Positions 1 to 8,459 of a DNA stretch of 64,000 bases are shown piece by piece; position 1 is the stretch's first letter; each line of letters opens with the position of its first letter. A program made the position numbers and the translations under genes. The notes beneath the pieces are model-generated. The model did not search any database. It was not told the origin of the DNA and was given only the letters and a program-made list of their open reading frames with translations. The DNA comes from DASWIG01 sp965371445 (lineage in GTDB: Bacteria; Acidobacteriota; Thermoanaerobaculia; Multivoradales; J023): contig CBDUYN010000028.1 in assembly GCA_965371445.1 (NCBI GenBank), positions 1 through 64,000 on the forward strand, in the 5' to 3' direction.

Positions 1-94
1 ACCAGCCGAACCACTGCAGCGTCACGATGACCACGCCGGGCCACAGCCGGAGCGGCTTCTGCCGAGTCGGTTCGTGGATCTGCGCGATTGTCAT
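1..94 (-). CDS. N-terminal end of a PQQ-binding-like beta-propeller protein (partial, runs off the left edge)
   Basis: The minus strand has an ATG at 94 preceded by AAGGAGT at good spacing. The 31 visible residues include the hydrophobic stretch RLWPGVVIVTLQWFGW. A basic, proline-containing start followed by this membrane segment is what I recall from Acidobacteriota PQQ-binding-like (BamB/quinoprotein-type) proteins that are anchored by N-terminal helices. Only the first segment is visible, so the assignment rests on recall of that start and not on a catalytic motif. It could be another multi-pass membrane protein. Confidence 0.5.
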   Translation of the reverse strand, partial: MTIAQIHEPTRQKPLRLWPGVVIVTLQWFGW

Positions 95-295
95 ATCAGA
101 CTCCTTCGACACTCGGCCGAGAGCCGAAACGCAAGTCATAGATGATTCGTTCCATGGCGGTCTCTGCTCGAGGTTGAGTCGTGGCCTGAACGTCCTAATC
201 TCAACCTACGCTTCGCACCTCCAAAGGTTACGCCACGGCGAGCGGCTAAATCTGGGGCTGTGCCAGCTTGCAGAATACCTGGTCGAGGGTCCTGT

Positions 296-360
296 CATGT
301 CGATGCGGTCGAGCAGCGGACCCGAGATGCGCGAGCGGTAGCGTTCGACGAGCGGCGGCA
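296..360 (-). pseudogene. Fragment resembling the C-terminal part of ComM/YifB (Mg-chelatase-like AAA protein)
   Basis: One minus-strand frame reads VERYRSRISGPLLDRIDM, which matches the conserved segment of ComM-type Mg-chelatase-like proteins (RYRSRISGPLLDRIDLHV in the family). The match is about 18 residues; the frames on either side do not continue the family sequence, and there is no start codon or domain context. I read it as a gene remnant. The rest of 95-505 contains no gene I can support. Confidence 0.4.
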
Positions 361-505
361 GTCGTGGCGGGAGTCGCCGAGGTGTCCTCACAGATTCGCC
401 GGTCGGATCGACGAGCTTGTAGGGTCGTCCCAAGAGCTCGCCGGACAGATCCGGGCGCTGGTGGCACGTCCCCCCGAACGAAGGGCCTGAGCCGGAGCGA
501 CAGGC

Positions 506-1561
506 CTACGGCACGCGCAGCATCTCGATCACCGTGACGGAGTGCGCCCGTAGCTCGAGCTGCATCTCGGCGTCCAGGTCACGTCGCTCGCTCTGAACAA
601 TCGCAACGTCCGCCGCGGGCGGGCCCGCTCCCTCGGGTCGCACCGGTCCTGCCCAGGCGTAGCCGGGAACCTCCACCGGCGCGGTGCCCGTGTGCGCTCC
701 GAGATCGCTACCGTCAAGGATCCAGACGCTTCCGCTCGGGGACGGCGTGAAGTTCTTGATCAGCAACCGAACGCTTGCCGGCGCTGCGAAAGACTTGTTG
801 ACGAAGAGCAGATGGAGGCGTGAGCCGTCCTCGTTGATGGTCGCAAGAGTCTCGAGGTAGGGCGCTGCAGGCACGGCCGAGGACCAGCCGATCTCTGGTC
901 CCGGGAAGCTTGGTGAATCCGTCTCGCTTGCAACCAGGACCTCGCCGGTGTGCTGGGTGAAGAGCTGCATGGCGAGATAGGGAGAGGTCGGACGGAAGGG
1001 GTAGTCGAGACTCTTCGAGAACTTTGTGCCCTGCGGCGTCGCCAGCAGACCCATGTAGAGGAGACCGGTGAGCTTGAACTGAAGGGCGATCTCGAGCTCC
1101 GGGACCTCGACGAAGGCCTTGAGCAGGCTGGCGGTGAAAAGGGCCGCGCCGAGGGTTTTGGCGTGGTCGGTCCAGGGGCTCTCCGTGGTGATGTGGAAAA
1201 GCGCACCCCACTCGGTGACGGCGAGGGGAAGCCTGCCCCCGCGGCCCGCGCCGAGAGCGCGCGCCTCCGTGGCGACCTCCCGCAAGTTTCGCTGGATGCG
1301 CACCGGCGCCGCGAGCAGCGCGCGGTAGCCATCTCTGAAAGAGACCTTCGCCCCGATGCCGACCGGAGCGTAGGCGTTGTGCTGATCGAAAAAATCCATC
1401 TCCTGGCCGGCAAGAGAGAGCACCTCGCGATTCCATTCGGGGAAGCTGTTGAAGCGGTAGCGCCCTTCGTTTTTCAGACCCACCCCGCCGACCTTGATCC
1501 CGCCGGCCCACGCGAAATACGAGAACGGCCCAAGACGAGCTCCATCTCTGCATCCCGGCAT
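506..1561 (-). pseudogene. 5'-truncated GH51-like alpha-L-arabinofuranosidase
   Basis: The 351-residue product reads like the C-terminal half of a GH51-type arabinofuranosidase. It has a stretch around residue 60 (FFDQHNAYAPVG) like the family's HxY segment, AVTEWGALF around residue 117 at the place of the nucleophile Glu, and a C-terminal beta-sandwich (LLFVNKS near the middle, SVTVIEM at the end). Family members are usually 500 residues or longer. The N-terminal part of the barrel with the acid/base Glu (GNE motif) is absent, there is no signal peptide, and the first residues (MPGCRDG) look like fortuitous upstream sequence. The frame stays open through the conserved part, so the 5' truncation may be recent. 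The lycopene cyclase gene starts 38 bp away on the other strand, leaving no room for the missing half. Confidence 0.6.
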
Positions 1562-1599
1562 GGTAGGCTCTGGGAAACCGCTAGCTAGGAGGCCCCAGA

Positions 1600-2541
1600 A
1601 TGAGCCGAGTCACGCGAATCGTATTCCTGATGATCGCGATGCTCGTCGTCCCAGCCACCCTGACGCTGATGACCGTCGAGGTCCCGGGCACCCTCGACAT
1701 CCCCTCCGAAGACCCGACGCCCCTCGGCTACACCTGGAGCCTGACGCTTTTCCTCATTCCCCTCCTCACGATCGCCTGGTGGTTCCTGAGGCATCCGGAG
1801 CTCGGATGGCAGCGCAAGGCCTACTGGACGACGATCGGGATCCTGGCGCCGATCGGGTTCGTCCTCGACCTGCTCTTCGGCCGCACCTTCTTCGAGTTCC
1901 CGAACCACGGGGCCGTCCTGGGGATCGCGATTCCCGGCGTCGGCGGGCCGCTCCCCATCGAGGAGTTCGTCTTCTACCTGAGCGGCTTCATGTTCATCCT
2001 GCTCTTCTACATCTGGAACGACGAGTACTGGCTCAAGGCCTACAACGTGCCGGACTATGAGCAGGAGGCCGCCAAGGTCGGACGGATCGTCAAGTTTCAC
2101 GCCGGCTCAGTCGTCCTCGGCGTCGTCCTGGTGGCTGGGGCCGTCGTCTACAAGTGGTTCTTCTCCGAGGTACCTGAGGGTTTCCCCGCCTACTTCGTCT
2201 TCCTCGTGGTGGCGGCGATCGTGCCGGCGGCGGGCTTTTTTCGCTCGGCCGAGCCTTTCGTCAACTGGCGAGCCTTCAGCTTCACGCTTTTCTTCGTCGT
2301 GCTGGTGAGCCTTCTCTGGGAGGCGACCCTGGGCCTCCCCTACGGCTGGTGGGGATTCCAGGACAAGATGATGATCGGTATCTTCGTTGGTGCCTGGTCT
2401 GAGCTGCCGGTCGAGGAGCCTTGCCTCTGGTTCATGGTGAGCCTGATCACGGTCGTCATCTTCGAGGTGATCAAGATCTGGCAGGCCATGGGCTGCGGTC
2501 TCCGCGACGCGCTGTTCGGGAAAGCTCAAGAAGGGGAGTAG
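1600..2541 (+). CDS. Lycopene cyclase-domain membrane protein (fused CrtYc/CrtYd type)
   Basis: A 313-residue integral membrane protein with about seven hydrophobic segments. It carries two copies of the PxEE signature of heterodimeric carotenoid cyclases: P119-I-E-E122 in PLPIEEFVFY and P270-V-E-E273 in LPVEEPCLWF. In Actinobacteria and archaea each half is about 100-120 residues (CrtYc, CrtYd); here both are fused. The likely reaction is ring closure at the end of lycopene or a related polyene in the cytoplasmic membrane. The start has a clear AGGAGG 8 nt upstream. No phytoene synthase or desaturase is in the window, so the substrate is inferred from the family only. The last codons and stop (GKAQEGE) lie inside the left 96-bp direct repeat. 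Confidence 0.8.
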   Translation: MSRVTRIVFLMIAMLVVPATLTLMTVEVPGTLDIPSEDPTPLGYTWSLTLFLIPLLTIAWWFLRHPELGWQRKAYWTTIGILAPIGFVLDLLFGRTFFEFPNHGAVLGIAIPGVGGPLPIEEFVFYLSGFMFILLFYIWNDEYWLKAYNVPDYEQEAAKVGRIVKFHAGSVVLGVVLVAGAVVYKWFFSEVPEGFPAYFVFLVVAAIVPAAGFFRSAEPFVNWRAFSFTLFFVVLVSLLWEATLGLPYGWWGFQDKMMIGIFVGAWSELPVEEPCLWFMVSLITVVIFEVIKIWQAMGCGLRDALFGKAQEGE

Positions 2542-2612
2542 CCCAGGACGACGTTGGTCACGGCGCGGGACTCGGGCGCCAGCGTAAAGACCTTGCGCTC
2601 GTAGGCGCTGTT
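2517..2612. repeat. Left copy of a 96-bp direct repeat flanking the CHAT island
   Basis: Positions 2517-2612 match 7150-7245 in the same orientation with about six mismatches and no gap. The first 40 bases are identical. The repeat covers the last codons and stop of the lycopene cyclase gene on the plus strand and, on the minus strand, the end of a protein finishing TLAPESRAVTNVVLGYSPS. Confidence 0.9.
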
Positions 2613-2766
2613 ATCGTCCGTTGACCGTGGCCACCGTGAGACGGCCCGCGGCGTCGAGGCCCGCGGCGATCTTCGGGCCGCGCATGTCGAAGTAGTCGAG
2701 GCGAGCCGCCTGGGTGCGGATGGAGTTGGTGCTCTTCCAGCCCTCGACCTCCGTCCGCGGGTGGCC
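2526..2766 (-). pseudogene. Remnant sharing the C-terminus of the frameshifted gene at 7159-7748
   Basis: One frame ends NSAYERKVFTLAPESRAV..GYSPS, nearly identical to the end of the gene at 7159. Upstream (2611-2766) a different frame carries a protein-like stretch containing GWKSTNSIRTQAARLDYFDM and ending RLTVATVNGR at a TAA. The two pieces are joined out of frame and there is no start codon. That second stretch continues, in frame, after the TGA of the CHAT gene, so readthrough would append about 51 residues. I do not recognise the family. Confidence 0.55.
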
Positions 2767-5700
2767 TCATCGCGGGGCCGCTTCCTCAGCCGGTCGCGCC
2801 GGTCCGTCTCCCTTGTCGAGACGGACCGGCTTTTCTTTGCCCACGCCAGCCGACTCGACCTCGCGGTACAGTGGGCCAGGATCACCCTGGCAGATAAAAG
2901 CACCCCAATAAAACGGACTCGGATACTTGGCCTTCATCACCAACTGCGCTGCGCGCAATGCCTCGGCCCTTGGCTGGCCGTCCAGTATGCGCCGATAGAA
3001 ATCCGACATCAACTCCTGGGTCGGCTGGTCTGGGACCTTCCACAGGCTCATCACCAGTGTCTTGACCCCGGCCAGAACGAAGGCCCGCCGCAGCCCGAAA
3101 ACCCCTTCGCCGACCTGGAGCTCGCCCAGGCCGGTCTCACAGGCCGAGAGTACCGCCAGCTCCGTAGAAAAGAGATCCAGACCGGACACGTCTTCGGCGG
3201 TGAGGATACCGTCCTCAGCGTCGGGAGGAAGCGGCTTGTGCCTCAGCCATGTGTTGGCCCCGGCCAGAGCGAGCCCCGACCGCAGCAGAGGGTTCTCCAT
3301 ACCCGCCAGGCGTCCCATCACACCCTCTGTCAGGCTGTTGATCCTACCCGCTTGACCGGTCCCTTCCTCGTTCCCCTCGCGACTCTGATTGGGCAGAAAG
3401 AAACCATGGGTGGCGATGTGGAGGATGCGCGGGGACGGAAAGGTCTTGAGCCTTCCTTCGAGCGCAGCTCCTTCGAGCCAGGGTTTCACTCCCAGCATCG
3501 CGGCCACCTTTTCGCCCTCCAGCCGCGTGCCCGGGAGGCGGTCAAAGACCAGCGCGGCCTGGCGCAGGTCGCGCGAGGACCGTCCGCGGGATCTCCATGC
3601 ACTCGCTCGCGGGTGCTCCTCACAGCGAAGGTCAAAGTCGGGGTCAGCGACGACCAATGCATCGGCTGCTTGGCCTGCGGATGGGGCTCCGAGTCGAAGG
3701 ACGTCACGGCCGCTGCCAAGGTAGCTGATGTGGAAGTCGTCGATGAGTCGGCGACCGTCGTCCGTGGGTAGAGTCTCGAACGGCAGCCGGGTCAGATCCC
3801 CGTCGGGGACGAGCCAGAGGCGTGTACAGCCGTTGAGGAAAGGCAGCAGGGGGTCGAAGACCTCGACGCGGAGCATGGTCCCGGGATCCGCGGGTGTCGT
3901 GGAGCCTGGCGGCGCTGGCACGAGCTTCACGTCGCGACCCTCTTCCTCACCGGTCAGGGAAGCTCTGAACGCCGCGATCCGCCGATCGATCGTCCTGGCT
4001 TCCCCCAAATCGAGCATTCGTACATCGTCCGGAGTCCCTGCGCTCAGAACAAACGCCACATACCGCGCAGGGAGCACTTGTGACTCGCCCCGGAAAGTCA
4101 CTGCTTTGAAATCGATGGCGTGGAAACGAACGAGCTCGATCAGGACGCTTCCCTTAGGCAAAGAGCTGGCGACCCTGCGGCGATCTACCGTCCGGAGCTT
4201 CCGCTCCAGGTTCATCTCGGGTATCTGCCGCGCCAATTCTATTTCTAATCGTTCCCGCTCGCTGTTCCATTCCGCCAGAGCTAGTTGGTGCTCATCCAGG
4301 CTCTGCGAGCCGGGGCCGCCTAGGGCTTTCTCAGCAATCTTCATCCTCAACGACATCAATTCCCGCAGGGCTGACTCCAATTCCGGATATCGTCCGCCCA
4401 GCACCTTGTCTCTCTGCGTCGCCAGCGCTTCCACGCCGATCGCCCTGCGCCGCAGGAGCAAATCCAGGGCGGCGCCCACGGCAGCCGGCGAGTCGCAAAG
4501 ATAATCTACAACGATAGACAAGAAGATAAACAAGCTTACCTGAAGATACGGTAGGTAGGTCATCCTCTGGCTCTCGGAGCCGACGGAGAAGATCTGCCCG
4601 ATCAATCGATCATGAACCGCCTCAGCAGAAGTCACCAGTTCCAATGCCTCGCCAGGACGACCTTGGCTCGCACACACCGCCGCCAGATTGCCAAGGGCGA
4701 CAGCATAGTCTGGATGCTGTTCGCCCAATACCTTGCGCCGTATCTCCAGAGCTTTCTTCATCAGCTGCTCTGCGGCAGCAAACTCTCCCCTATCTTGCAG
4801 GATCCCCCCGAGGTTGCTCAGGCCGTTGGCCACCCATGGATGCTCTTCGCCCAACCTCTCACTCCAGATACGGACCGAATGCCGAAAGAGCCTCTCGGAC
4901 GTAGCATAGTCGCCAGCACTTAGATAGATACTTGCCAGGTTCGTCACGGTCGTCGCAAAAGCTGGGTGCTCTTCCCCCAGGACTTTCCGCTGGATCTCCA
5001 CAGCTTGTCGCAATAGACGCTCAGCGGTCGCGTATTCCTTCATATCACGGCACAGCAATCCAAAATTGCTCAGAGCCATGGCCAGGTCCTCGCTTTCTTC
5101 CCCGGCCGTTCTACGCAGCATATCGATTGCTTTTTCGTGAAACGACATGGATGTCGAGAAGTCCCGCATGGACTGGTACAACTTCGCTAAATTGACCAAA
5201 CAGGCAGCGTAATCCGCGCTATCAACTCCCAGCAGTTTCCATATGTCGACGGCCTTCTGATAGTGCTGTAGTGCAGCGGAAAAGTCGCCCCTCTCATGGT
5301 ATATCATCGCCACAGCGCTCAGATCAAGCGCAACCCCGGGATGGTTTTCCCCCAAGCACCGTGAGCGGATCGCGAGCGCGTCGCTGAAGAATGATTCAGC
5401 ATCCGAGTGCCTGCCCATATCAAAACATACTGCTCCCGCGTTTCGCAGGATCTTCGCACACTTGGGATCGTCTTCTCCAAAGCACTGGTGGGCCAGATCG
5501 AGGGCGCCGTTGAGCTGGGCCAGTGCCTCTTCGAAGTCTCCTTGTTGCCGGAGTTGAATCGCGTTGTCGTTCATCTGGCGGATGCGGTCTTGAGGCCCTT
5601 CGTGGGAAATCTCTTCGTCTGGCGAATCCAGCTCCTTGATCGCCAATAGCCGTTCATGACATTGAATCCGGTAGTCGAGACAGGTCTTGAGCTTCTGTTG

Positions 5701-6060
5701 GGCAGCTTCGATCTTGCCGAGAGTCAGAAGACGGGCGCCTGCATAATAATGAGCCTGACAACATTGTTGATCATCGGCAGCAATCTCCAAGACTTCATCC
5801 AACTCCACCTCGCCGAGGGTCAGCTTCAGCAGGGCATGTTCCCAAGGGCGATTCAACACGCGCGCCGTGCAATCAGCGCCGACCAGAGCAACGGCTTTGG
5901 TCTTCCCGAGTCTCTGCAGGCTGATGAGTAGAAGCTGGGCAAGAAACGGGTCTTCACCCCTCTCGAGGAAAGAGACCGCATGTCGTACGCAGGTGTCGTA
6001 GTCGTGATCTGCAAACGCCAATGTGCAGCTTAAATACTCGCTCTTGCGATCAGCGGCCAT
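2767..6060 (-). CDS. TPR-CHAT protease (caspase HetF-associated with TPRs)
   Basis: A 1097-residue protein without signal peptide, so probably cytoplasmic. Residues ~160-470 are kinesin-light-chain-type TPRs with repeated E..LGE.HP spacers, a protein-binding scaffold. Residues ~720-1080 form a CHAT domain, a caspase-like cysteine peptidase fold: LWLVPDGDLTRLPFETL, then the catalytic His885 in HIATHG, Cys974 in VLSACETG, and the tail VMSLWKVPDQPT...FYWGAFICQGDP. Both dyad residues are present. The start has GGAG 8-10 nt upstream. It follows the 301-residue gene by 63 bp on the same strand, probably as one transcript. CHAT proteins are known as separase-like proteases and as effectors activated by partner proteins (for example with type III-E CRISPR), but no CRISPR or nuclease gene is adjacent. 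The substrate is unknown; the partner gene is the obvious candidate activator or target. Confidence 0.88.
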   Translation of the reverse strand: MAADRKSEYLSCTLAFADHDYDTCVRHAVSFLERGEDPFLAQLLLISLQRLGKTKAVALVGADCTARVLNRPWEHALLKLTLGEVELDEVLEIAADDQQCCQAHYYAGARLLTLGKIEAAQQKLKTCLDYRIQCHERLLAIKELDSPDEEISHEGPQDRIRQMNDNAIQLRQQGDFEEALAQLNGALDLAHQCFGEDDPKCAKILRNAGAVCFDMGRHSDAESFFSDALAIRSRCLGENHPGVALDLSAVAMIYHERGDFSAALQHYQKAVDIWKLLGVDSADYAACLVNLAKLYQSMRDFSTSMSFHEKAIDMLRRTAGEESEDLAMALSNFGLLCRDMKEYATAERLLRQAVEIQRKVLGEEHPAFATTVTNLASIYLSAGDYATSERLFRHSVRIWSERLGEEHPWVANGLSNLGGILQDRGEFAAAEQLMKKALEIRRKVLGEQHPDYAVALGNLAAVCASQGRPGEALELVTSAEAVHDRLIGQIFSVGSESQRMTYLPYLQVSLFIFLSIVVDYLCDSPAAVGAALDLLLRRRAIGVEALATQRDKVLGGRYPELESALRELMSLRMKIAEKALGGPGSQSLDEHQLALAEWNSERERLEIELARQIPEMNLERKLRTVDRRRVASSLPKGSVLIELVRFHAIDFKAVTFRGESQVLPARYVAFVLSAGTPDDVRMLDLGEARTIDRRIAAFRASLTGEEEGRDVKLVPAPPGSTTPADPGTMLRVEVFDPLLPFLNGCTRLWLVPDGDLTRLPFETLPTDDGRRLIDDFHISYLGSGRDVLRLGAPSAGQAADALVVADPDFDLRCEEHPRASAWRSRGRSSRDLRQAALVFDRLPGTRLEGEKVAAMLGVKPWLEGAALEGRLKTFPSPRILHIATHGFFLPNQSREGNEEGTGQAGRINSLTEGVMGRLAGMENPLLRSGLALAGANTWLRHKPLPPDAEDGILTAEDVSGLDLFSTELAVLSACETGLGELQVGEGVFGLRRAFVLAGVKTLVMSLWKVPDQPTQELMSDFYRRILDGQPRAEALRAAQLVMKAKYPSPFYWGAFICQGDPGPLYREVESAGVGKEKPVRLDKGDGPARPAEEAAPR

Positions 6061-6123
6061 GAACCAACTCCCAACGCCGCGCGATATCCCTTATCAAGGT
6101 GGCGGCCTTTCGGCCCGGCGCCG

Positions 6124-7029
6124 TCACCCGAGCTCTTCCTTTAGAAAGTCGAGAGTCGACCGGTCGAGTCCTCCCTGGGACCACAAATCTAGATATTCCA
6201 GCCAATGGATGCGGGTCCCGGACTGCAAATAGACAAGAAGCCGCCCCTCATTCGAGACGACGACGTAAACAGGAAATTCGATCTCGAAGTCGATCAAAGA
6301 ATAGAACAGGGACTTCTCTTCATCCGTAGCAAGCCTGATTTTTCCCTTCCGATACCTACTTAGGAGGGCTTCAAATTCTGGATGCGCCAGGGGTAGTAGC
6401 CTTGCCTGGTCGAGAAGAGCTCTCCCCTCGAACTCCATCATCTCCGGCGGCGTTCCCATCGGCGCTCTGAATAGAGCCCTGGCGCCATATTGGTTGAGCT
6501 CGGAGGACTCGACGTACTTGGTGAAGAATCCGGGACCCAGGATGACCATTTCGGCAAACACTCTGTCTATCGAGGCGGCATCTTCGACATCCAGGCCGGC
6601 TATATCCGTTTGAAGGAGACGAAAAACCGGCTCGGGAACCAAGAGATTCTCTTCGACAGACAGGCCAGGGAAGGGTATGAAATTGACATAACGGCCAATG
6701 ATCTCCCTGCCGGCGCGAGGATTCTGAACGAGTGGTTCCTTGGCCTGAAGCACCGACCCGAGAATGCCGACGATATGAGGAGCGGCTTCTATCGTCTTGC
6801 GTGCCATCAAATAGAGCAGGTCATTCATCTCGTTGCCAGGAGAGATCTCTCCGATGACTTTCTCAATGAACAACCCTGGCATGATGATTTGCTCGTCGCA
6901 GAGTTGTCGGACCCCGGCCATGTCATCGCGCCAAATGCGTCGCAGGATCTCATCCCTGAAATCGGCGAGGCTCATCTCGTGGCGCATGGCATCGCGCACC
7001 GCCGTTTCAAGATCCGCGTTTTCAGACAT
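6124..7029 (-). CDS. Unrecognised 301-residue protein upstream of the CHAT protease
   Basis: The ATG at 7029 has a strong AAAGGAGT six bases upstream, and the ORF is complete. The product is acidic, with no signal peptide and no convincing transmembrane helix. The N-terminal ~110 residues look helical (SLADFRDEILRRIWRDDMAG, NEMNDLLYLMARKTIEAA), the middle contains YVNFIPFPGLSVEENLLVPEP, and the last ~80 residues look like alternating strands (EFPVYVVVSNEGRLLVYLQ) before a helical end. I do not recognise a family or catalytic motif. Its place 63 bp upstream of the CHAT gene, inside the same repeat-bracketed island, suggests a function with the protease as sensor, activator, inhibitor or substrate. 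This is inference from context only. Confidence 0.8.
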   Translation of the reverse strand: MSENADLETAVRDAMRHEMSLADFRDEILRRIWRDDMAGVRQLCDEQIIMPGLFIEKVIGEISPGNEMNDLLYLMARKTIEAAPHIVGILGSVLQAKEPLVQNPRAGREIIGRYVNFIPFPGLSVEENLLVPEPVFRLLQTDIAGLDVEDAASIDRVFAEMVILGPGFFTKYVESSELNQYGARALFRAPMGTPPEMMEFEGRALLDQARLLPLAHPEFEALLSRYRKGKIRLATDEEKSLFYSLIDFEIEFPVYVVVSNEGRLLVYLQSGTRIHWLEYLDLWSQGGLDRSTLDFLKEELG

Positions 7030-7149
7030 TTTGGACTCCTTTGGAACCGACTCCGGCTGGCTCCCCTGTATGTAAGGACCCGCTCCAGGCCAGAATGTTC
7101 AGCAGGCGGCCCAGGAATCCTCTCGGCTTAGAGACAAAACGGCCCGCCT

Positions 7150-7245
7150 CGGGAAAGCTCAAGAAGGGGAGTAGCCCAGGACGACGTTGACCACGGCCCG
7201 GGACTCGGGCGCAAGCGTGAAGACGTTGCGCTCGTAGGCGCTGTT
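7150..7245. repeat. Right copy of the 96-bp direct repeat flanking the CHAT island
   Basis: The same 96 bases as 2517-2612 with about six substitutions. This copy lies at the 3' end of the frameshifted gene 7159-7748 and is the copy in its full coding context. Distance between copies (start to start) is 4633 bp. Confidence 0.9.
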
Positions 7246-7748
7246 GCAGGGCGCGCCCGAAGCCTCGACCAGAAAAGCAGCGCCGGGGAAGAAGGCGAAG
7301 GCCCGGTTCTCCTTCAGGCTGGCGCGCAGGCGGTCGCGCTGGTCGATCGCCGGGGTGCCACCGCACAGCTGCTTGACGGCGAGCTTCCAGGTGGAGAAGT
7401 GCCGTGCCGGCTCGGGCTCCACCCGCGGCGCTTCGGGCGAGCAGAAATCCTGGTAGAGCGCGTTGACAACGCCGCACAGCTCCTGGGGGGGTGAGCTCGC
7501 GGTAAGGGTAGTCGAGGCGGTTGCAGTGCCGGTACGCCATCGCGTGGTCGAACATCACCGGCATCTCGCCCTCGTGGTGCAGGAAGAGGCTGTCGACGCT
7601 GTCGTAGAAGTCTCGCCGGGCCTTGGCCGAGGTGAAGCCGGGCCCGCGTCCGCTCTCGGCGAGCCGCCGGGCGAACGCGAAGGGCCATGCCGCGAATCCG
7701 CTGCTCCTCGGCACGGAAGTACGACGGGTCGATCAGCGACTTCAGCAT
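7159..7748 (-). pseudogene. Frameshifted gene of unknown family, ending LGYSPS
   Basis: Three frames must be joined to read one protein. It starts MLKSLIDPSYFRAEEQRIRG (ATG 7748, AGGGAG 8 nt upstream) and shifts frame near 7685. The next part includes PFAFARRLAESGRGPGF, DSLFLHHEGEMPVMFDHAM and CNRLDYPYRELTPP. It shifts again in a run of seven G at 7486-7492 and continues ELCGVVNALYQDFC...STWKLAVKQLCGG to the end. Removing one G from the run restores the second junction. Either the gene is decaying or the homopolymer carries a sequencing error. It follows the cyclic-nucleotide-binding gene directly, so they were probably co-transcribed. The family is not recognised. Confidence 0.6.
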
Positions 7749-7765
7749 CAGCATGACTCCCTGAT

Positions 7766-8257
7766 TCAATTTCCGCCATCTTCCCGGACGGAGCGCTCCA
7801 GGGCGAGGCTCGCGAACTCCGCCACCAGGGCGTCGGCACGACGCAGGCGGCGGCTGATCTCCCGGGCCAGGTTCAGCGTGATCAGCGTGTAGGTCTGGAG
7901 GTTCCAGTCGCTCAGGGTACGAAAAGCCCGGTTCGAGAGGCTGAAGAGCACCGAATCCTCCAGGGCGCGAACCGACGCCGAGCGCGGCTGGATGTCGATC
8001 AGCGCCATCTCGCCGAAGCAGTCGCCAGCGCCCAGGCGGGAGAGGACCCGCTCCTCCTCCCCCCCGATCCTCGCCAAAACCTCCATCGAGCCTCGCTGGA
8101 TGACGAAAACCTCCTTGGCGAGGTCCCCCTGCCGGACGACCAGCGTCCCGCGGGGAGCCTCGACAGTCGTCGCGAGGGAGACGACCTTGTCGAGCTCCTC
8201 GTCGCTCAAGCCGCCGAAGATGGGCATCTGCCGCAAGGGCTCGTGGGGATCGGCCAT
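7766..8257 (-). CDS. Single-domain cyclic-nucleotide-binding protein
   Basis: 163 residues consisting of one cNMP-binding beta-roll: MPIFGGLSDEELDKVVSLA at the start, VVRQGD, then the phosphate-binding cassette FGEMALID..PRSASVRA, followed by C-terminal helices. There is no helix-turn-helix, so this is not a complete CRP-type regulator; it looks like a sensory or regulatory module acting on a partner. The FGEMAL...PRSAS cassette keeps the Glu and Arg expected for cyclic nucleotide contact. Its stop lies 18 bp before the start of the frameshifted gene. The ligand (cAMP, cGMP or none) cannot be told from sequence. Confidence 0.85.
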   Translation of the reverse strand: MADPHEPLRQMPIFGGLSDEELDKVVSLATTVEAPRGTLVVRQGDLAKEVFVIQRGSMEVLARIGGEEERVLSRLGAGDCFGEMALIDIQPRSASVRALEDSVLFSLSNRAFRTLSDWNLQTYTLITLNLAREISRRLRRADALVAEFASLALERSVREDGGN

Positions 8258-8346
8258 CGTCGTCGCTCCGGAGTGGGCTGCGGCCTACTCTACTATAAGC
8301 TCGGCGGCGGCAAAGCCGGAGCCGCCAGAAACCGTCTGCCCCACGC

Positions 8347-8375
8347 TTGATCGGATCCTGAATTCGAGATACGCT
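8347..8375 (+). promoter_or_regulatory. Possible sigma70-type promoter of the metallophosphoesterase gene
   Basis: TTGATC (8347-8352), a 17-bp spacer and TACGCT (8370-8375), about 85 bp before the chosen start. The -10 is weak. Confidence 0.3.
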
Positions 8376-8459
8376 CTTAGGGATCCGAGAACCCTACCCG
8401 AAGCGCCTGCGGAAACCCCGGAGGCCCTTCACGATATCTTCTCGACAGGAGCCGATGCC

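Noticed and set aside
2767..7029. CHAT gene as part of a type III-E CRISPR (gRAMP) system
   Set aside because: No Cas7-11-like gene, no CRISPR repeats and no adaptation genes are in the window.
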